Below, in pieces: positions 4,908 through 8,114 of a stretch of DNA of 8,114 bases (position 1 is the stretch's first letter; each line of letters opens with the position of its first letter). The stretch spans positions 1 through 8,114 of the forward strand of contig CALDKR010000018.1 of NCBI GenBank assembly GCA_937898095.1, written 5' to 3'. This stretch comes from an uncultured Rhodoluna sp. (lineage in GTDB: Bacteria; Actinomycetota; Actinomycetes; Actinomycetales; Microbacteriaceae). The position numbers were made by a program, and so were the translations under genes. The notes beneath the pieces are model-generated. The model was given only the letters and a program-made list of their open reading frames with translations, searched no databases and had not been told where the DNA came from.

Positions 4908-6239
4908 ATGGCGCGCGAAAAGACTGAATTTGTCTGCACCGAATGCGGCTGGACCGCCCCAAAATGGGTTGGCCGCTGCGGTGAATGCCAAGCCTGGAGC
5001 TCGATGCAAGAGTCATCAGCCGGCGGGCGCGGGCTGGGCACGGTTCGCAGCGTCAAGGCGGTTCGCCTAGTTGAGTCGGCGGCTGCCAAGCCAATCACCG
5101 ATCTTTCATCTGTTGCCGTTGCCTCATGGCCAACCAAGGTTGGCGAATTCGATCGCGTGCTCGGTGGCGGGCTTGTTCCTGGCGCTGTGATTCTGCTCTC
5201 TGGCGAGCCTGGCGTGGGCAAATCAACCCTGCTGCTTGAGGTGGCCGCAAACACAGCCAAGGCTGGCAAAAAAGTTCTATATGTTTCGGGTGAAGAATCA
5301 GTGGGCCAGGTCAGGTTGCGCGCCGAGCGCACTGGTGCACTCGTTGAAACCCTCTATCTAGCAGCCGAAACCGATCTCTCAACCGTGCTCGGTCAGATCG
5401 ATGCCGTTGCGCCCGAGCTTTTGGTGGTCGATTCTGTGCAAACCATCGCCGCCTCTGAAATCGATGGCGCAGCGGGAATGCCCTCGCAAATTCGCGAGGT
5501 GGCCGCTAATTTGATTCGCGTTGCCAAAGAGCGCAACCTGCCGGTGATTCTGGTTGGTCACGTGACCAAAGACGGCTCGATTGCCGGGCCTCGAGCCCTA
5601 GAGCACCTGGTCGATGTGGTTTGCCACTTCGAGGGCGATCGTCAAACTTCGCTGCGCTTTGTGCGTTCGCTCAAAAACCGATTTGGTCCAACCGATGAGG
5701 TTGGCTGCTTCGAAATGACTGGCGAGGGCATCCGCGAGGTTCCAGACCCGTCGGACATGTTTTTGTCTCGAGGTGATTCACCGGTTTCAGGCACCTGCGT
5801 CACCGTCACCGTCGAGGGCAAACGCGCTCTCATCGCCGAGGTGCAGGCTTTGGTGGTCAAGTCTTCGGCGCCACAACCAAGGCGCGTGACCAACGGTGTT
5901 GACTCTTCTCGTGTGGCCATGTTGTTAGCCGTGCTTGAGCGCCGCGCTGGTCTGCGCCTCAGCGAGATGGATGTCTATGTTTCAACAGTTGGTGGGGTTC
6001 GTCTGATTGAACCGGCGGCCGACCTCGCGATTGCCGTCGCAATTGCATCGGCAGTGCAAGACAAGCCAATTGCTCACAACCTAGTTGCCTTTGGCGAAAT
6101 CTCGCTCGCCGGTGAAATTCGCAAAGTCAGCAACGACAAAATTCGCGCCACCGAGGCATCGCGCCTCGGCTTTGTGCGCTCGGTCGATTCAAAAGTTGGC
6201 GACCTAAAGGCTGCTTTGGCCCTAGCGCTCAACTGGTAG
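4908..6239 (+). CDS. radA: DNA repair protein RadA (Sms)
   Basis: RecA-like ATPase that promotes branch migration and processing of recombination intermediates. The protein has 443 residues from the chosen start. A C4 zinc finger comes first (Cys10, Cys13, Cys24, Cys27 in CTECGW and CGEC). Walker A is GEPGVGKS (99-106); Walker B is LLVVDSVQT (171-179). The RadA-specific KNRFG motif is at 256-260. The C-terminal Lon-protease-like domain spans about 290-443, with GGVRLIEPAADLA and AFGEISLAGEIR. ATG at 4908 is preferred over the in-frame ATG at 4863: AGGAGA sits three bases before it, and RadA proteins normally begin a few residues before the zinc finger. radA is divergent from proC and ends 7 bases from the converging neighbour; disA, a frequent partner, is not present downstream. 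Confidence 0.97.
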   Translation: MAREKTEFVCTECGWTAPKWVGRCGECQAWSSMQESSAGGRGLGTVRSVKAVRLVESAAAKPITDLSSVAVASWPTKVGEFDRVLGGGLVPGAVILLSGEPGVGKSTLLLEVAANTAKAGKKVLYVSGEESVGQVRLRAERTGALVETLYLAAETDLSTVLGQIDAVAPELLVVDSVQTIAASEIDGAAGMPSQIREVAANLIRVAKERNLPVILVGHVTKDGSIAGPRALEHLVDVVCHFEGDRQTSLRFVRSLKNRFGPTDEVGCFEMTGEGIREVPDPSDMFLSRGDSPVSGTCVTVTVEGKRALIAEVQALVVKSSAPQPRRVTNGVDSSRVAMLLAVLERRAGLRLSEMDVYVSTVGGVRLIEPAADLAIAVAIASAVQDKPIAHNLVAFGEISLAGEIRKVSNDKIRATEASRLGFVRSVDSKVGDLKAALALALNW

Positions 6240-6246
6240 TTGCTGG

Positions 6247-6873
6247 CTAGTTCAAAACAAATTGCTTGGTGTCGGTCGAGATCACCGAGGCAACTTCAGC
6301 CTGCAGGTGATATGAGGCGCCTTCGCCGGTGACTGGCTTTTGGTCGGCACCACAGCCGGTGTCAGAACTATAGACACGAGCCCATGGGCTGAGCGGGCTC
6401 TCTAGAGTTTCGCCAGCTTTCAAAGTGATGACCGATGCGGTTAGCGCTGCGCGGTCGGTGCACTGCTTTGAGGTCCAGATTGTTTCGGTGCCGCTGGTGA
6501 TCGTATAAAAAGTGGTGGCTGCGCCGACATCGAAGGTGCAGTCGACTTCAGAGCTGTTGGTGATTTTGTATCCGATGTATGGGTTCACACCTGGGTCGAA
6601 ACTTGCGGCAGCTGTGCCATCTTTGGTGGCAACCACGGCTTCGATCGAAACCGTGCCGTTCACACAAGCTGCAACCTCGCCAGCGGCAGTTGGTGCGGTG
6701 GTCTCTGAGGTTGAGCTAGTTGGCGGGTTGAAGACGTTCGAAATCGCTCCGACGATGCTCGCGACGCCCCACCATACAAAGGCAATGAGAGAAACTAAAA
6801 CCACCAGGGCGATGATGCGGCGGCGGCGATAGACATCGGCAGATGGGCGCTGTGGGAATCGTGAAGCTGACAT
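6247..6873 (-). CDS. Membrane-anchored extracytoplasmic protein, unknown function
   Basis: A 208-residue protein I cannot assign to a named family. Residues 1-18 are basic and cytoplasmic (PSADVYRRRRI). One hydrophobic helix at about 19-43 is rich in Val, Ile and Trp. A Ser/Thr/Pro linker (50-64) follows, then a domain of about 140 residues likely outside the membrane. That domain has four cysteines (70, 112, 138, 174) that could form two disulfides, and a beta-sandwich-like pattern (YIGYKITNSSEVDCTFDVG, with LKAGETLESP later). This resembles small secreted domains of actinobacteria such as DUF4232-like proteins, but the match is only a general impression. There is no lipobox. The gene follows argA by 25 bases, with its own leaderless-type promoter (TAACCT plus six bases) and no ribosome site. 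Confidence 0.75.
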   Translation of the reverse strand: MSASRFPQRPSADVYRRRRIIALVVLVSLIAFVWWGVASIVGAISNVFNPPTSSTSETTAPTAAGEVAACVNGTVSIEAVVATKDGTAAASFDPGVNPYIGYKITNSSEVDCTFDVGAATTFYTITSGTETIWTSKQCTDRAALTASVITLKAGETLESPLSPWARVYSSDTGCGADQKPVTGEGASYHLQAEVASVISTDTKQFVLN

Positions 6874-6879
6874 AAAACT

Positions 6880-6885
6880 AGGTTA
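6880..6885 (-). promoter_or_regulatory. Leaderless -10 (TAACCT) for the exported protein gene
   Basis: On the minus strand the order is TAACCT, AGTTTT, ATG (6873-6871). It overlaps by two bases the inverted repeat immediately upstream. There is no ribosome site and no clear -35. Confidence 0.5.
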
Positions 6886-6901
6886 ACCAGCGAACTGGTT
6901 A
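6884..6901 (-). promoter_or_regulatory. Inverted repeat in the argA to exported-protein gap
   Basis: TAACCAG and CTGGTTA are perfect 7-base arms around a four-base loop that reads TTCG on the minus strand. The repeat contains the argA stop codon. It falls in the -10/-35 spacer of the next gene, so it may be a repressor site; it could equally be a weak transcript hairpin ending argA, since TTTT follows a few bases later. The sequence alone cannot decide. Confidence 0.45.
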
Positions 6902-7426
6902 GAGCAGCTTAAGCATGCGAGTGTTGCCCAAAGTGTTTTGCTTGACGCGGGCTAAATCAAGAAACTCAGCAACACCATCGTCGGTTGAGAGCAAGAGCTC
7001 TTGATAGGTTGCATCGTCAATTGGGGTCTCTGAAATCGGCTCAAAACCGTGAGCGCCGAAAAATTCAGTCTCAAAAGTTAGACAAAAGACGCGTCGAACC
7101 CTCAGGTTTTTTGCTTTGGCCAATAGCTCTTCGAGAATTGCGTGACCAACACCCTGGCCACGAACATCGCCAGCCACGACAACGGTGCGCACCTCGGCTA
7201 GGTCTTGCCACATCACGTGAAGCGCACCGCAACCAACCACGCGGTCGTTTGGGTCAACTGCAACCTCAAACTCTTGAATGTCTTCGAACAGCTGCACGGT
7301 CTCTTTGCCGAGCATCACTCCGCGGTCAACATAGGGCTGAAGCATCTGTCTAATGCCGGCAACATCACCGGTATGCGCTGGGCGCACGGTGAATAGACCC
7401 TTGTTGACGGGTGAAGGTGAAGTCAT
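6899..7426 (-). CDS. argA: N-acetylglutamate synthase, short GNAT type (Rv2747-like)
   Basis: First step of arginine biosynthesis: acetyl transfer from acetyl-CoA to glutamate. The 175-residue protein is a single GNAT domain of the actinobacterial stand-alone kind, without the amino-acid-kinase domain of E. coli ArgA. Visible hallmarks are VRPAHTGDVAGIRQML (14-29), LFEDIQEFEVAV (46-57), GCGALHVMWQDLAEVRTV (65-82), the acetyl-CoA loop RGQGVG (89-94), LTFETEFFGAHGF (116-128) and the C-terminal GVAEFLDLARVKQNTLGNTRML (in 151-172), which is specific to this subgroup. The gene starts nine bases after the clpC stop. There is no ribosome site, but TAATCT lies six bases before the ATG. A glutamate substrate is the family expectation; other amino acids cannot be ruled out. 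Confidence 0.88.
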   Translation of the reverse strand: MTSPSPVNKGLFTVRPAHTGDVAGIRQMLQPYVDRGVMLGKETVQLFEDIQEFEVAVDPNDRVVGCGALHVMWQDLAEVRTVVVAGDVRGQGVGHAILEELLAKAKNLRVRRVFCLTFETEFFGAHGFEPISETPIDDATYQELLLSTDDGVAEFLDLARVKQNTLGNTRMLKLL

Positions 7427-7432
7427 TGAACC

Positions 7433-7438
7433 AGATTA
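7433..7438 (-). promoter_or_regulatory. Leaderless -10 (TAATCT) for argA, overlapping the clpC stop
   Basis: On the minus strand the order is TAATCT, GGTTCA, ATG (7426-7424). The first three bases are the clpC stop codon. This would let argA be transcribed independently of clpC. Confidence 0.5.
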
Positions 7439-8114
7439 GTTGTCTGAGTCGCTTGAAGTCGACGCATCAAGGTTAGATTCGACCTCAAGCCCAGAGACTG
7501 CTGGTGCACTCACTGCAACCGGCTCAGTTGAGCGACTGTCAAACACGAACTCGCCATTGACGAAGTCGACCACAACGTGGGTCGAGTTCTTTAGCTCGCC
7601 GTGCAAGATCTTTTCGCTCAGCTTGTCTTCAACTTCGCGCTGAACAGCTCGACGAAGTGGTCGAGCACCGAGCGCCGGGTCGAAGCCGATATCGATCAGG
7701 CGATCTTTGGCCGCTGGCAAAACCTCTAGGGTCATGTCGCGGTCTTCGAGGCGCAATGCCAAACGCTTGACGAACAGGTCGACGATCTGAACCAACTCTG
7801 ACTTGATTAGCTGCGGGAACACGATGGTCTCGTCGACGCGGTTCAAGAACTCAGGCTTGAAGTTCTTTTTGAGCTCTTCGTTGACCTTGCCCTTCATGCG
7901 CTCATAGTCGTTGGCATTGTCGCCCTCGAGAGTGAAGCCCATTGCGCCGCGAGCGATGTCGCGAGTGCCGAGGTTGGTGGTCATGATGATGATGGTGTTC
8001 TTGAAGTCAACGATGCGACCCTGACCGTCGGTCAAGCGACCTTCTTCGAGGATCTGCAACAGCGAGTTGAAGATGTCCGGGTGAGCTTTTTCGATCTCGT
8101 CGAACAGCACTACC
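7436..8114 (-). CDS. clpC: ATP-dependent Clp protease ATPase subunit ClpC, C-terminal part
   Basis: The 3' portion (about 226 codons) of an AAA+ unfoldase that feeds substrates to ClpP; the gene begins beyond the right edge. The visible part opens inside the second ATPase domain at Walker B (VVLFDEIEKAHPD), followed by LLQILEEGRLTDGQGR, sensor 1 (IIMTTNLGT), the arginine-finger region (FKPEFLNRVDE) and the small domain with sensor 2 (DPALGARPLRRAVQREVEDKLSEKIL). These motifs fit ClpC better than ClpB. The tail after the domain is a loose Ser, Asp, Val and Ala-rich stretch ending SSDSDN, as is common in actinobacterial ClpC. The stop TAA doubles as the start of the argA -10. Confidence 0.95.
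   Translation of the reverse strand, partial: VVLFDEIEKAHPDIFNSLLQILEEGRLTDGQGRIVDFKNTIIIMTTNLGTRDIARGAMGFTLEGDNANDYERMKGKVNEELKKNFKPEFLNRVDETIVFPQLIKSELVQIVDLFVKRLALRLEDRDMTLEVLPAAKDRLIDIGFDPALGARPLRRAVQREVEDKLSEKILHGELKNSTHVVVDFVNGEFVFDSRSTEPVAVSAPAVSGLEVESNLDASTSSDSDN

Noticed and set aside
1..8114. Search for tRNA, rRNA, riboswitch, CRISPR repeats, insertion-sequence ends, attachment sites
   Set aside because: No tRNA-like cloverleaf, regular spaced repeats, transposase fragments or long terminal repeats were seen by eye; all larger spaces are filled by the genes and terminators listed.

Overview
The window looks like an ordinary chromosomal stretch of a small-genome, moderate-GC actinobacterium. 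The best guess is a freshwater or marine Microbacteriaceae of the Luna/Rhodoluna/Aquiluna kind. This is inference from gene content: the tiny actinobacterial ribosomal protein bS22, a short Rv2747-type N-acetylglutamate synthase, an actinobacterial ClpC tail, and several genes that appear to be read from leaderless mRNAs. The grouping of proC, bS22, a HAD-IB phosphatase and a CxxC thioredoxin-fold protein recalls the Mycobacterium Rv0500-Rv0508 neighbourhood. No phage, transposon, CRISPR or RNA gene was found, and no gene-free stretch reaches 300 bases.

Left part (1-1710). On the minus strand lie the start of a VapB-type antitoxin gene that runs off the left edge, a 41-residue membrane peptide gene, and a DUF836-like glutaredoxin. 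Divergent from the glutaredoxin, on the plus strand, is a HAD-IB phosphatase. It converges through a bidirectional terminator on the 32-residue bS22 gene (minus). The two small genes (297-422 and 1610-1708) are easy to miss.

Middle (1710-4860). On the plus strand are an aquaporin-family channel with a strong terminator and a TetR regulator with a candidate autoregulatory palindrome at its start. Across a perfect 15-bp terminator hairpin, these face a minus-strand pair: proC (proline biosynthesis) and an ArsR-type regulator whose start codon overlaps the proC stop.

Right part (4860-8114). radA (plus, recombination and repair) ends 7 bases from a membrane-anchored extracytoplasmic protein of unknown function (minus). 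Upstream of that, on the same strand, are argA (arginine biosynthesis) and the 3' part of clpC.

The most coherent unexpected signal is regulatory. Five genes with no Shine-Dalgarno sequence (grx, HAD-IB, proC, argA and the exported protein) each carry TANNCT, exactly six bases, then ATG or GTG. That is the spacing expected if the transcript begins at the start codon. Most genes with a clear Shine-Dalgarno do not show it. Twice the -10 element reuses the stop codon TAA of the upstream gene. I did not find a convincing new multi-gene system. The best leads are this promoter pattern, the hidden membrane peptide beside the antitoxin, an aquaporin lacking its selectivity-filter arginine, and the proC-coupled ArsR protein with a long charged tail.
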